This document shows positions 1 to 11,647 of a DNA stretch of 64,000 nucleotides, one piece after another; the stretch's first letter is position 1, and the number at the start of each line of letters is the position of its first letter. The stretch comes from Clarkia xantiana subsp. parviflora. Taxonomy: Eukaryota > Streptophyta > Magnoliopsida > Myrtales > Onagraceae. The position numbers and the translations under genes were made by a program. The DNA lies in assembly GCA_036873135.1 (NCBI GenBank), contig JAPTYO010000015.1, positions 4,920,839 to 4,984,838 on the forward strand, written 5' to 3'. The notes under the pieces are model-generated. The model searched no databases. It saw only the letters and a program-made list of their open reading frames with translations, and was not told where the DNA came from.

Positions 1-1566
1 TTGTTGTTGTTGGTATGGTGATAAGGAGTAAGTAGAAGAAGAAGAAGAAGAAGAAGAAGAAGAGCAGCTAATATGATCATAATTGTTATCATGTGTGCAG
101 CTCAATACAAGGACCATCATAATTTTGTATAATATAAGGTTGTTTTCTTTCATAAAGGCTGAAGCTTGTGACCCCATCTAGTGGTACTATATGATATATA
201 GAGAGAAATTATTTGGTGCTACTTCTAATGTTGGAGAAATGAACAACTGCTAAGCAAGTAAGTACAAGGGGCATAGATTTAGAATTTAAAGGGAGGGAGA
301 TAGCATATGGGTGTGTAGCTAGCTAGCTAGGTGTCATGCTCAACTATCATCTGACTAATTAATAAGACACTATATTATATTCATTCCACAATAAATAACT
401 GAGTTTTATTCGTATACACATTTTTACTTTTGCATTTATTTTTTTCTAAATTAAAATAATTTGCTATCTAAATTATAACCAATTTATACGAAAAAACATG
501 CATGCATGCTTCAAGTAAAAGAACTAACTAGCTAGTTCTAAAAAAAGTTTATCATGTACAAGGCTCTTATTACAAAAATCCAATTTTAAAATTGTTTATA
601 CTTTAAAAAGTTCAGCTACCTATAAATATAATGATTAGGTTGAATGTGTGATTAGTTAAGCCAAAAATTTAGTTAGTTAGTAAAAGAAACGAGTAAACGG
701 TCCGTCCATACTCTTAAATTAAGCTAGCATGCAAGTTACTAGTATTGTAACTTTTCATGTAGTTAAAAAGGCAGAAACGGACATGTGGGGTGACTAGGCT
801 AGTAAAGGGTCTGAAAAGGTAGTTAATTTATTCAACACTCATAATGCACAATTTGCGTGGTTTTCCGACTCATCGTGCTACCTTCTAGGAGGCAAGACAT
901 CAAGAGTAGTAGTGAGTGATAGATAGATATTATGGCACCTACCTAGCTATTCACTCTTTTATATGCACATATAAAATCTGTGTCATAATATAATTGAGCA
1001 ATCGAATCCATGTGTTGGATTAGAATTTGGTGAAACAGCCTACTAAATATCTTATATTTATACTCTGTTTCAACTCTTATAATCCTTCTGATGTTATATT
1101 ATTTATTCACATTTGGACTTCAAACAATTTGATTACTGCATGCATCGAAACTGATATGATCTATCTAAGTCCAACTACACCTACACAACTGAAATTTGTA
1201 ACAACTCATTACGGCTACTTTTTTTTTTGGCCAAAAAAGTACCCGTAATATATAGAGCATCAACAATCTGCTTTAAATAATAACATTATACAAATGTTTT
1301 TGTATGAAAAAAAAAAAAATAGTTATAATGGTATTACACAACATTTTTTAAAGGTGAGGTAATTTATTTTACATAATAATAATATATTTATTAAACTTAA
1401 AAAATACACTAAGTATCACATTATTATATATTTTATTTTTTAATAAAAAATTAATTCATTATATAACTAATGCTAATAGCAAAACTTGATCTTAATAATT
1501 CACATTTTTTTGGCCAAGTTAATAATTAACATTGGAATTGAGTAATTGCAAAACTGGATCTTAAAA
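1..1566. other. AT-rich intergenic DNA, no gene seen
   Basis: This stretch is strongly AT-rich with many poly-A and poly-T runs. The only long open frame (about 73 codons near 1027) has no recognisable motif and biased low-complexity composition. Short simple repeats occur (TTG at the very start, GAA at 34-62, TAGC near 315-332). I see no coding, RNA or transposon signature. Confidence 0.6.
34..62. repeat. GAA/AAG trinucleotide microsatellite
   Basis: About nine uninterrupted AAG units are visible. This is a simple sequence repeat of the kind common in plant intergenic DNA, and no function is implied. Confidence 0.95.
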
Positions 1567-2113
1567 TTAGTGTTAAGAACCTATAAACAGTTCAAGGTTT
1601 GCTCAATGTTGAAATTTGACGTATGAAGTTTAAAATGTCAAAATAGACACTCCCAGGTTTTATTTTTGTTGAAATTTGGTGTCTTTACGCGTCTTTACCT
1701 CTAATCATTTTCATCAACATATTCACCCACTCATAATAACATCACTCTACACTTTTCATAAAATTGCTAAATTTATCCCAAAACTTAAACATCTGAAAGA
1801 TAAAGTTTCCAAGAGAGTGGTGTTGAGCGATTTCCAGCGACAACAGAGTCATCTTTATTTGCGCGATTGTGGCCAACTTCTTAGGTGACAGTCCCAGTAA
1901 GGTGGCGAGAAGGTATGGTGGCGAGAAGGGAGAATGCATGAGAGCTCCTATTTGACAGCCGGTTTTGTCGGGATTGACTTCTCTAAAGTAATCACACCGA
2001 AACACCAAATTTCAACAAAAATGAAACTTATAACTGTCTATTTTCAAATTTCAAACTTCAGACATCAAATTTGTAACATAGGAGAAAGTTTCAAGTTAAT
2101 AGGTTCTTAACCT
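1567..2113. mobile_element. Inverted-repeat (MITE/foldback-like) element
   Basis: The left arm (about 1567-1682) and right arm (about 2001-2113) are imperfect reverse complements over roughly 110 bp. Shared blocks include GTTAAGAACCTAT at the outer ends and TTTTTGTTGAAATTTGGTGT at the inner ends. The arms diverge by substitutions and small indels, so the element is old. The ~320-bp centre holds overlapping open frames of 70 (+) and 88 (-) codons with no known motif. A clean target duplication is not visible, so the superfamily is uncertain. Long inverted arms with a unique centre fit a Mutator-like or foldback MITE. Confidence 0.6.
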
Positions 2114-2600
2114 AAAATTTCAGCCACCATGACTATCCGAAGCTTAGAACATTCAATAAACGAAGCCCCGTTAATGGGAAGTCATTAATGACACTGAAAC
2201 GACAAGAACCATCGCATGTTTCCTTTTTTTTTCTTTGCCAAAAATTAGAACCCCTCTTTTCCTCACTCCAATAACCACCAATTATTGGGGAAAAAAAAGT
2301 ACAATGAAGAATTTAGAAAACATAATAAGTGGCCGATTGCTATAATATATTTTAGTGTTTAACATTATTTAAATATCTAAGTAAATATAAATTAACAAAT
2401 TGGTACATATATAATTTTTGTAATTTTTAGATAATTTAGAATTCTAAAGTCTTGTGCTATCATTGATGAATATGTGCCTAGTTACGTGACAACTACAGAA
2501 GCACATGCCTAATCAAAATGCTGAGATCCAAACGGCCGAGACGCACACATCAAATGGCATTTGGCTCATACAGAAGACAAAATATTAGAGCACAAGCTCC
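2114..2600. other. Intergenic, nothing recognised
   Basis: AT-rich sequence between the inverted-repeat element and the gypsy remnant, with no convincing open frame. The left edge of the gypsy LTR probably lies within the last ~100 bp but has no clear terminal dinucleotide. Confidence 0.5.
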
Positions 2601-2954
2601 ATGAGCATAACACTCCATACATATACACATTACAAGGGCGTAGCCCTTAGAACACAAACCTCAGTGTGTTATCTAGGAACACTCAACGGATAAACATGGC
2701 TTAACATGAGTTCACTAGTGAAGTCCCTCGAGAACAACGTCCGGGGCGTCATATCTTTCATAATCGTTGCCCTGGTCTATGTACTGACCTCATAGCCTGA
2801 CAAGCGTACATGCTAGAATATGGAGTAGGAAGTGACAAATTTCTATCACTCAGACTACTACCTTCTCCCCATAGGTCATCATAAGTAAAATCTCATGATG
2901 AGATTCGGTCATCATAAGGCTTACTATACATGGTCCGGCGTCGCTCAGAGTCCC

Positions 2955-2963
2955 TATAAATAC
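2955..2963 (+). promoter_or_regulatory. TATA box of gypsy C LTR
   Basis: TATAAATAC lies about 300 bp upstream of the inferred LTR end, the expected spacing for an LTR core promoter. Activity is inferred. Confidence 0.45.
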
Positions 2964-3269
2964 AGTACCATCACCACAACAAGACGGGGACACACGGATA
3001 CAGAGACACACATATACCGAGACCCACAACGGGCAACAATACAAACTGACCGGACAACCCGGGTTATACATTCACTACTCTATCTCTACTTTTACATGCT
3101 TACATACATACAAGTGATCACCCCTCTTTACTTCCGGTTACTGACTTGACCGTCAGAGGGGGATCGTTGGGCCCGCCCCGGTTCTGTTCCTTCTTGCATG
3201 TGGGAGCATGACGACCAGATACATTACAGGACCTTGAGAAGCCACCCGGGCAAATCAGGATCCATCATC

Positions 3270-3287
3270 TAGTGCCGTCCGTGGGAA
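3270..3287 (+). other. Degenerate primer-binding site, gypsy C
   Basis: The sequence TAGTGCCGTCCGTGGGAA matches TGGCGCCGTCTGTGGGAA, the primer site of gypsy A, at most positions. It sits directly after a CATCA terminus, as expected at an LTR/internal junction. Confidence 0.5.
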
Positions 3288-3296
3288 ACGAGCGAA

Positions 3297-3386
3297 ATGG
3301 CTTGTTCTCCCCCACCACAAACTCCGGGTCACAACTCCACCCACCGCCATACACCCCCGTTGGAGAAGGGCAACATGCAGTCTTGA
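3297..3386 (+). pseudogene. Short gag-start remnant of gypsy C
   Basis: An ATG ten bases after the primer site opens a Pro/His-rich frame of 29 codons that soon stops. Its position equals that of the gag start in gypsy A. No Gag domain follows in any frame, so this is at most the decayed beginning of a gag gene. Confidence 0.25.
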
Positions 3387-6189
3387 AGCCGCCACCGGCC
3401 GGCTAGGGATACCCGAAACCCGGCCCCGCCGAGGAACCGCATGAGGAAAGGCAATTAAGGGACTTTTCGACCACCTGGTCGTCTTACCTAGCTGGTACGA
3501 ACACAAAATCATACGGGGAAATCCCCGCAAGAATGAATCTCCGGCCAGCTGCCCAGTTATAGGGCACATTATCAGAATCATCAAACGGTCTCCCACTATT
3601 CACGTGGACGGAAGGTAACTAACCGGCCACTTCCTTTAACCGTTGGTCCCAAGACCAGACGAGCCACAGTCTCTCACGAGAGGTGCCACCTTAAACGTGC
3701 GCTCTAGCGCCACCTACCGCAGGCGAACGACCCAGCGAGATACCCGTACCTCCTAAAGAGGAACCGGGAGATAGCAGGCCGCGGAAAGACTTACACGCAT
3801 CTGGAACCCGTCCCACGAACGGTCATGGATAAATGGAAATTCCCATCTACTACCGTGCACCTTATTACTCGAGAAGGCTCGACGCTCCTCGAGGAACGAA
3901 GGGAGACCCACCCCCTTGACAGGATAACAACCCCACTACGGTCATCCCCACCAATGGCGCCGTCCACACCATCGAAACATGGATGAGCAGTGAGAGCCGC
4001 CCCTGGCGCTTTAACAAACCTCCCCTATTTGGCACTACTGGCATAGCCATACCTAGCCACATGACTTAATCCACTACATGGCGACAATCGCCAGACATTA
4101 CGCTTACCGCTCGTGGCACCGCCCACCTATATATCAGCGGCACATTGCAGCCACACGACAAACGCTACAAAGCCTCTTGTCAAACTAGGCTCACACACCC
4201 TCGACAGACAACAGGGTCAAGTCGCGTGCACTAGAGACCTCAGGTTCACAAAGGCCACATTGCCAACACCTCTAAATAGTCCCAAGAGCGCTTACCGTCT
4301 ACAACAACCCCCACAGGGTGAAGACGCCGCTCAACAACACCAGACGTTACCAGGCGTACACATATCTCCTCCTAGACCTCCAAAGGGAAATTAGAGCGGG
4401 ATCCACTCACCACGTCTCCTTCCACATAGCTCAGTAAAGCTGTCGACCCCCAGAGGGACTGCGATGCTAAAGGCTGCACAACTTAGGAAGAAAGCCCTGA
4501 CGCGACATCTAACCCTAGATCGTCAACATTCATGAATCCCGAAAGCTTAAAACTTGCGACTCGCTCAGGCTTTGCTCAAAGTGTTACAATGGCTACTACT
4601 GCTACTACCAACACGCGGGGGGTGTGGTGGGGGGGGGGGGGGGGGGGCATAAGCTGGATAGACTACGAGGGTCCAAGGATCGAATCCCTTAACTGGAGCG
4701 CCGCGATTAAAGCTTAGAGCTCACCCCCGGAACTCAAGGCTACATACCTTTATCAAGATATCACCAGCGCCTCCGTGCGTGGTGCAAAGATCCCTGCGAC
4801 CATATTAGGAGATCCAGGACCCTTTATGGGTTCCCTCCCCTTCAACTACACTCACAACTCCCAGTCATGACAACCAGGGGAACTCTTCACAAAGTTGGAG
4901 CACAAGCCTACAATCACCACAGGCCTACACCCTTGAGACACACCATACAAAGCTTACTTGCTAAGCTAACAAGATAATTTTTTCTATTTATTTACGTGCG
5001 GTACTTATAACTATGATACCATGTTACGATAAACGCATATAGGAACAATCTAAGCTATGCATAGTCTAGTGCCTTGCCTCTTACATGCACACACTTGCGT
5101 ACACACCATACTTAACATGCTTAGTACTAGAAGTCGACCGCCGACTAAAACCTAGAAGCCATCATGAATAAATCACAAGGGCTCGACGTTCGCCTACCCA
5201 GGCAGCACACACCCCAAAATCAGGTTTACCGACTAAATACAACAACACAACGCCCCTAGGGCAATGAACACCCCCCCCCCCAAAACTGATCCAAGACAGT
5301 TACAATTTATGATCGTCCATGCTGTAGCGTCAAACGTTTGTCTCACTCACACTAATCGCTCTTACGAAGATCACCTTCGGGCGTGGAAACTCACGAAAAT
5401 ACGAGTGCGGAAAAATTCCACACACGTGACCCCACCCCTACGCATACAACCGTAGGAACGACCCATTTCATACGTTCGCAAGCTAGGCTAGGCTATCGAC
5501 CTACGATGACATAGCTAAGGACAGCCAACTGACATCATGTAGGCATGATAGGTAATAAAGGAGCTGGCCTCAGGGCACACAACGACTGTGATCCTTTGAT
5601 CCGGTCCCAAAACGAAAGAGGATGCAAGAATCCAACGAAAATCTACGTTATTCGGCACGCGGATACACCCCACAACGCTTGGAAACACACTCCGCAACGA
5701 CGAAAATAAATACATCCCCAACAAAAGGCATGAGGGGCAACGTGGACAACCGCTAAACAACAGGAAAGTCCCCAAACTTTTACATTACGCCTCTTTTTTA
5801 AGAGCACTTACAATTCATTTACTATCTCTATATTTATAGCAAGTAGCCTTGCCCGAAAAGTACTTTCGGCCCAAGCCTGGGAGGCAGGGAGCACTAGGCA
5901 ACACACTACACTTACATTACAAAATTATACACAAAGAACAAAAACTCCCTAGTGGCCAAACCTCTAGATTAAACTCGAAGTGCCCAAAATTCAAGTCAAA
6001 ACATTAACATTGCGACTTATGTCCAATGACACGACATGGAACAGGGTGACAACACACCTATTCGAAAATAAAATAAAAACTAAGACTTCCATCTGAATAT
6101 AACCAAAGCACATAAAGGGGTGACACCCCCCGCCTAATAAAACAACTTAACGAGAAGACTCTGGAATATCTACAAGGTTATGACAGGTC

Positions 6190-6985
6190 TTTGGGAATCA
6201 ACGCCTACGATCCTTCGATCACAATACGCCCAAATCCTAACAACCTTACATAATTTTAAACATGCACTACTTACTTCAGGGAACCATCGACAAAGTTCCG
6301 GATATCGGGGTCAGAGTGTTACACCCAAGAATTAACACTGCTAGCGGACGCACGCTACTATTCCCAAGCCGGGATCTATTATCTCGCGGACAACCTCTTA
6401 TAAGGGCAGACGCCCACACTACAGAGTATGCTCACGATCCTTCGATTAGGTGCGTAGCTTCCTTACAATCTACAACCACGATCCTGCGGTCTGGCGTGTA
6501 GATTCATGATTACAACATGACAGAATATCATCCAGGAGCAGCATCAGGAAGAATACGATCCCATACGGGGCATTATTATTCCTTACATGGAAAAAAAACA
6601 CAGAGCGATAACATCTTCTAGGTACCACTAAGGTGCTACACCCAGAACATAAAGTTCATATATTATCTAAATAAAGACTCCAGGGAACGTACGATCATGA
6701 TTCCCTAATATGATCCAAATACTAAACGCCCACGATCCTTCGACCATGTGCGTAACTATTATATTACATACTACAACCATGATCCTTTGATCATGTGCGT
6801 AATTATTATACGACAACCTACAACCATGATGCTTAGATCAAGTGTGTAGTGACATTACATCTACAACCATGATCCTTCGATCGTGTGTGTAGCGCTATTA
6901 TATTACATCCTACTACAATTATCCTTTGATCAGGTTCGTAGTGACATCACAATATACAACCATCATCATTTGATCAGGTGCGTAC
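6190..6985. repeat. Irregular ~55-60 bp minisatellite with palindromic cores
   Basis: About ten diverged copies of a unit containing ACGATCCTTCGATCA...GTGCGTAG occur here, clearest at 6715-6985. The core GATC-CTTC-GATC is a short inverted repeat. One copy extends to CATGATC-CTTT-GATCATG with a perfect 7-bp stem (near 6778). The array ends exactly where the copia E LTR begins and probably belongs to the gypsy C remnant. Confidence 0.7.
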
Positions 6986-6991
6986 TTATTA

Positions 6992-7582
6992 TGTAAGCAT
7001 TTGGACTATGGGCCGCCGTAATTGGGAGCCCATTAATTAAGTCCTCATACCTAAGAAATTAGGTAATGTCACATTAGAGATTTTTGGGTATGTCTAAATC
7101 CCAATTGACATGGGAGGCCCAAAATTGGGCCTCCCTAATAGCATGGCCGACCGACTTTACTAGGAGGGGTAAAGTGTACTTTTGTCCACTTTACTCTTAT
7201 AAATAGGGGGTCCTAGGAGGTTTAATTAATGTTAATTCTCTCTTCCTAAGTGGTGAGGATAAAAAGAAAACCCTCCTCCCTAAAACACCTAGTTCGGCCG
7301 CACCCACCAAGGAGCAAGGAGGTGCCAAATTGTGTCAAACAATTTACTCCGAAAATCCATCCCGCGAAGAATCGACTAAGGCTTTGATGTGATGCATAAT
7401 TCGCGTAGGGCTTGTCTAACAGGAACCTCTACAGGGAACCTTCCGGCGGATCGAGAACTCTCCTCAATGATCTTGGGCTACGGGAAACATTATATGTATG
7501 TGCATCTTATTCCGCTGCGTATTAGTTACCTGATACGTATCTCGGGTTTTGTTTCCGTTGTATTAATACCCTAAATCCTACA
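6992..7582 (+). repeat. 5' LTR of copia E (591 bp)
   Basis: It starts TGTAAGCATTTGG (TGTTAGCATATGG in sister copies), ends CCTACA, and is followed by the primer site. A TATA box lies at 7198. It contains GGAGGCCCAAAATTGGGCCTCC, an inverted repeat shared by all LTRs of this family. Confidence 0.9.
7198..7206 (+). promoter_or_regulatory. TATA box in copia E 5' LTR
   Basis: TATAAATAG sits mid-LTR at the same place as in copia B (10094). Transcription start and activity are inferred. Confidence 0.6.
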
Positions 7583-7583
7583 G

Positions 7584-7596
7584 TGGTATCAGAGCC
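7584..7596 (+). other. Primer-binding site, copia E (initiator Met tRNA)
   Basis: TGGTATCAGAGCC lies one base after the LTR end. It is the classic plant Ty1/copia complement to the 3' end of initiator methionine tRNA. Confidence 0.92.
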
Positions 7597-9704
7597 AGTG
7601 TTAGGGAGTTCATGTTATTGATAAAATTGATGTTCTTGGTTTTTCTTGATAGGGCCAAAATTTTTAACTTGGTTTTTAAAATTTTAAATTTTTTCGATTT
7701 TTCGGTAAAATCGTGTTGGCCGAGTTTTCATGATGTTCATAGTAAAGTTTGATGTTCATGATCTTCAAGAAAAACAAGACTTTTATCAAAATAAAACTTT
7801 GGATTCTTGATCATGACAAAATTTGATCTTGAAATTTGACCACAAACCCTAACCTTAGGTTTCGGCCGAACCTACTTTAGTGTTCAAGGTGATAGATTTT
7901 TTTTAATTTCTTAGTCCACAAGTAACCTAAAGTGACCGAAAATTTGGATGTATTTTTCAATACAGGTTTCGGCCGAATTTTTTATGCCTATGGATTATGT
8001 CAAAATTAGGGTTAGGTTCACAAGATAATTGTGGATAGTAACTATCAATATATCTAGCACAATTTTAGTGAACTATATATTATTGATAATATAGCTGCCT
8101 AAAAGATTAAGAAAATATATATATTATTGATGAAAATATATTCCTAATATTTAATATTGACAATAATAACAACAATATATATATATATAGTGTTGCCAAA
8201 TATATATATTGTTGATTGATTATATATCTCTAAATATAGAATCTTGACAATAAATATATATACTTGTGCCGATTATATATATATATATATATGTGCAAAA
8301 AATTGGAAATTATTTTGTAATTAATTGTTACTTGGTGGCCAAGTTAGGTTTTTAGTGGACTTTAACCCTACTTGGCCCACAAGTATCAATTTCGGCCGAA
8401 CCTAATGGGTAACGTGCCGGTCCAATTTAGCACAACCGGGTCGGGTCAACCAACCTGGGTGACCAAGGGAACGCAAAACAGGCCGAACCGGGTCACCGAA
8501 CCGAACTGGGTCGGGTCCCAAGGGTCCAAACCGGAGTGGGTCAAAAGTCGGGTTTTCTTAATCGGCCCGACCCATTTGAGTTGGGTCGAACCGTGGCAAC
8601 TAATATGGGTCGAACCGACCCGGTTTGAGTGACAAACCGAACCGAATTCCTATTTTAAACCGAACCGTCCGGCCGAACCATTTTACCGAACCGGACCGGT
8701 CCGAAGCGGTCTGAACCGAACCAGAATAATTAATCCGAATCGAATTAATTAAATACAATAGGATGTTCAAATTTTTAAATCCAAATGTTTTCGAACTTTA
8801 AATTACCTACAAAGTGCTATACAAGTTTAATTTATTCGCGTTTTAATTAAACCTGATGCCTAGTATCGATTATCGGGATAGATCTCGGAACTGCACGATT
8901 TTGAGACTGAGTCATTTAGTGGGCTGAATTGCAATTGCTATTTAATTGATATTATTGCATGATTAGAACTGTCCTCTTGACTATGTCAAGCTAGCTGGAT
9001 TATGCATGTTGTGGGCGGAGCCCTGGTTTTCAATTATTGAGTTGCGTACTAGGACATACATGCTGTGCCTCAGATTCATGTCTAGAAGTACGCATGATTG
9101 GTTTTTAGCATGAATTGCAAGTCAGCCCTAAATGTTTTAAAAGCCGAAACCAGTCTCCAAATATGCATGTTTGAATGGTGTGATCACGCATGATGCGTAT
9201 GCATGAATGTTGAAGATGAATTGGCATGTGATAATTTACTAAAGCAGTAGAATTATATATGCTAAGCACGAGTTCCTTGGAACATTAGACGCATGACGTG
9301 TATGCATGAGGTATGGTTTGTTTCTTGGATGTGATCTGTGCACGATGATTTACTTGTGTAGTAGAATTGTGTGTGCAAACTTGAAATCCTAGAAAACGTT
9401 TTAAAAAGGGCCTTGGGAAAGCCAATATCGGGTGTTTTAAAAACCTCCCGTTCCGTTGATTGTGATTAAACATTTTTTTTTTAAAAAAGACCGATCTATT
9501 AGAAGAAGCTGACGGTAATGTGAACTCTTTCACGACCCCCATTCCCTCGGTTTACTGTCGGTCGGTTGGGTTAGATGTATGGGGAATCATTATTAGTCAT
9601 CCTCTATATTATAGATATCTGATGAGCACAATTCTTTTTCAAAATGTCATTGTCTTCCTTCTTATGCATAATTGTCAATATGTTAGTATCGAATAGTTGC
9701 ACAG
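7597..9704 (+). other. Long non-coding leader of copia E
   Basis: About 2.1 kb between primer site and gag without a supported gene. It contains an AT-rich section with (TA)n tracts (8040-8300), the CCGAACCGG-rich tract (8396-8720) and a section with several ATGCAT-type words (8990-9330). The same order appears in copias A, B and C, so the long leader is a property of the family. Confidence 0.7.
8396..8720 (+). repeat. CCGAACCGG / GGTCGGGTC degenerate repeat tract in leader
   Basis: Dense irregular copies of GAACCG, ACCGGG and TCGGGTC fill this interval. Equivalent tracts lie at the same leader position in copia A (28020-28270, reverse), copia B (41560-41830) and copia C (61690-61935, reverse). 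Confidence 0.75.
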
Positions 9705-9882
9705 ATGGATTCATCATGTTCTAATGAAATTTTGAATGAGACGAACTACGACTCGTGGTGCAAATGCATAAGTAATCTACTAGAAGACGAAGGTCAGATA
9801 GACCACATTCAGAAAACAACGTGCTGTCCAGATGCAGGCCTGACCAAGCGGCTAGCATATACCCACTTCAAGTGGGAGCAGG
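9705..9882 (+). pseudogene. Copia E gag, N-terminal fragment
   Basis: An ATG opens a frame whose start (LNETNYDSWCKCISNLL) has the W-containing N-terminal pattern of copia Gag, compare NYDEWKDNVEELL in copia A. The frame runs into the LTR of copia B after about 60 codons. The capsid core, zinc knuckle and all of pol are absent. The last bases before the LTR (AGTGGGAGC) resemble the polypurine tract of copia B, so gag may be joined to a 3' end by an internal deletion. Confidence 0.6.
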
Positions 9883-10481
9883 TTTTAGCATATGGTGATT
9901 GGGCGCCATAAATGGAAGCCCATTAATATGTATGTGTTACCTGAGAAAATTGTGTAAATGTCACATTAGGAAAATTGGGCTAGACCCGAATCCCAATTGA
10001 CATGAGACGCCTAAAATTGGGCCTTCCTTATACACTATGGCCGGCCGAATTTTAGGTGTGGGCAAATTGGACTTTTTTCCACTTTGCTCCTCCTATAAAT
10101 AGAGGGTGTTAGGGTTTTATTTGGTTAGAATAATAATTCCTCCTTTGTGGTAATTTGAGAGAAAACTCTCCTCCCTAAATATTCCTAATTCGGCCGAACC
10201 ACTTCCTACACCAAGGGTGTGCCAATTTGCTTTGAGCAAACACTCCGGAGATCTGTCCCTGCCAAGAATGGATCAGAGGCTTTACTGTGGAGACTATACC
10301 GCGTAGGGCTTCCTTAACAAGAACCTCTACGGGTTCCGTCTGGTGGATCGAGAACTCCCTCAGCAAGATCTTGTTACTACGGAAAGCGATTACGGTATGT
10401 GCACATCTTCCGCTGCATAATTGTGATTACTAGCATGTACCGTATTTAAGTTTCCGTAGTATTTAGCCCCGCAATCAAACA
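9883..10481 (+). repeat. 5' LTR of copia B (599 bp)
   Basis: It begins TTTTAGCATATGG (TG mutated to TT) and ends ATCAAACA, followed by the primer site. A TATA box lies at 10094. It aligns with the copia E LTR throughout. Confidence 0.88.
10094..10102 (+). promoter_or_regulatory. TATA box in copia B 5' LTR
   Basis: TATAAATAG occurs in the same mid-LTR context as in copia E. Promoter function is inferred. Confidence 0.6.
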
Positions 10482-10482
10482 G

Positions 10483-10494
10483 TGGTATCAGAGT
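10483..10494 (+). other. Primer-binding site, copia B
   Basis: TGGTATCAGAGT follows the LTR and matches the initiator-Met tRNA site with one mismatch at its end. Confidence 0.88.
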
Positions 10495-10905
10495 CTGTGT
10501 TAGGAGTTCATGATTTTGATAAATAGATGTTCTTGATTTTATCATGTTGGCCGAAATTTTAAGCAATGAAAATTTAAAATTTTCGATTTTTACGATTGTT
10601 GGTGCCGAAATTTTCATGATGTTCTTAGTAAAATTTGATGTTCATGATCTTCAAGAAAAACGTGACTTTTATTAAAATAAAACATTGGATTTTAGATCTT
10701 AGTAAAATTTGATCTTTAAATTTGACCACTTGTTTCCAATTTCATGTTTCGGCCGAACCCTACTAAATTACGAGGTAAATTTTTTAATTTCTTAGGCCCC
10801 AAGTTTACATATTTCGGCCGAAATTTAAACATATAATATTGTTTACCATATTTTAATTTGTATTAAAGGTAACAATATCTATAATTGGAAATATATGGAT
10901 AGATT
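10495..10905 (+). other. Copia B leader, first part
   Basis: Non-coding leader sequence homologous to 7597 onwards in copia E. It is interrupted by copia A, whose target duplication AGATT occupies 10901-10905 and 30567-30571. Confidence 0.8.
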
Positions 10906-11329
10906 TGTTGGATTACGGGGCAGATTACTACTGAAACATAAACAAGGTACATGCTTGTAATCAGAATTACGCAGCGGAAGATAGGCACATACCTTAAACC
11001 CTTTTCGTAGTCTCCAAGGATCCTGCTGAGGGAGTTCACGACCCACCGGAAGGAACCCGTAGAAGTTCTTGTTAAGGAAGTCCTACACGGTATTGTCTCC
11101 ACAGCAAAGCCTCTGATCGATTCTTGGCAGAGACGGATCTCTGGAGTGATTTGCTCCAAGAAAATTGGCACTCCCTTGGTGGTGCAATAGGTTCCGCCGA
11201 ACAAGTGTTCTAGGGGGGAGGGTTTTCTCTCAAATCACCGATTAGGAGGGATTGTGAATTACCCCAAATAAAACCCTAACACCCTTTATTTATAGGAGGA
11301 GCAAAGTGGACAAAAGTCCACTTTGCCCC
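10906..11329 (-). repeat. 3' LTR of copia A, outer part
   Basis: The LTR text matches 29976-30400 closely. It stops at the GCCCC target site where gypsy A is inserted and continues at 22347. A reverse-strand TATA box (TATAAATAAAG) lies at 11284-11294. Confidence 0.93.
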
Positions 11330-11647
11330 TGATGGGTTCGACTACAGCCGTCAGGCCCTTTAACGATGAGGAAACGGCAGACAGGCCCACCAGGCCCAAA
11401 ATGAAGGTCAAGATGACCTAGGAGAAGGGTCCCGACGAAGGGAGTCCCGATGATGAAAGGTCCCGACAGAGTCGGTTCCGACAGATGAGCTGGAAGCTCC
11501 CGATGAGAAGCCTTTAAGTAGACCCCGATGATGAATCCCTGAGAATGATTGGCCCTGTCACGATGACGAGGGGCCCCGAGCGGTGACACAACGAGATAAC
11601 TCTGGAGTCTCCGACGGGAGTCGGGACTCGTTATCAGAGGATAAGGC

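Larger units (their letters stand above)
2600..6991 (+). mobile_element. Degenerate Ty3/gypsy (Tat-like) remnant, gypsy C
   Basis: GC content rises abruptly relative to the left flank. A TATA box (2955) is followed by a U5-like segment containing TTGACCGTCAGAGGGGGATC, a wording typical of plant Tat-group LTRs, and then an LTR-like end (CATCA, 3267). A degenerate primer site and a short gag-like start come next. From about 3390 to 6190 no open frame longer than ~95 codons exists and no gag-pol motif is seen; homopolymer runs lie at 4629-4647 (19 G) and 5271-5281 (C). No matching 3' LTR is visible. Copia E starts at 6992 and probably truncates this element. It may be a LARD-type derivative or simply decayed. 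The left boundary is approximate. Confidence 0.5.
6992..9882 (+). mobile_element. Ty1/copia element E, truncated (5' LTR, leader, gag start)
   Basis: It consists of a full 5' LTR, an initiator-Met primer site, a ~2.1-kb non-coding leader and the first ~60 codons of gag. It is then cut off at 9883, where the 5' LTR of copia B begins. The family is the same as copias A-D, shown by the shared LTR text, the shared leader with CCGAACCGG-rich segment, and the shared pre-gag motif near 9540-9610 (GGTTTACTG then CGGTCG). No pol or 3' LTR of its own is present. Confidence 0.85.

Noticed and set aside
4629..4647. Run of 19 G as a functional quadruplex
   Set aside because: A homopolymer run can form a quadruplex, but length is prone to sequencing error and nothing around it indicates a function.
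4650..4710. Possible tRNA (T-arm-like GGATCGAATCC)
   Set aside because: No acceptor stem, anticodon arm or D-arm can be matched around it.
8372..8632. 86-codon frame in the copia E leader
   Set aside because: It reads through the degenerate GAACCG/GGTCGG tract and is not conserved as a frame in copias A, B and C.
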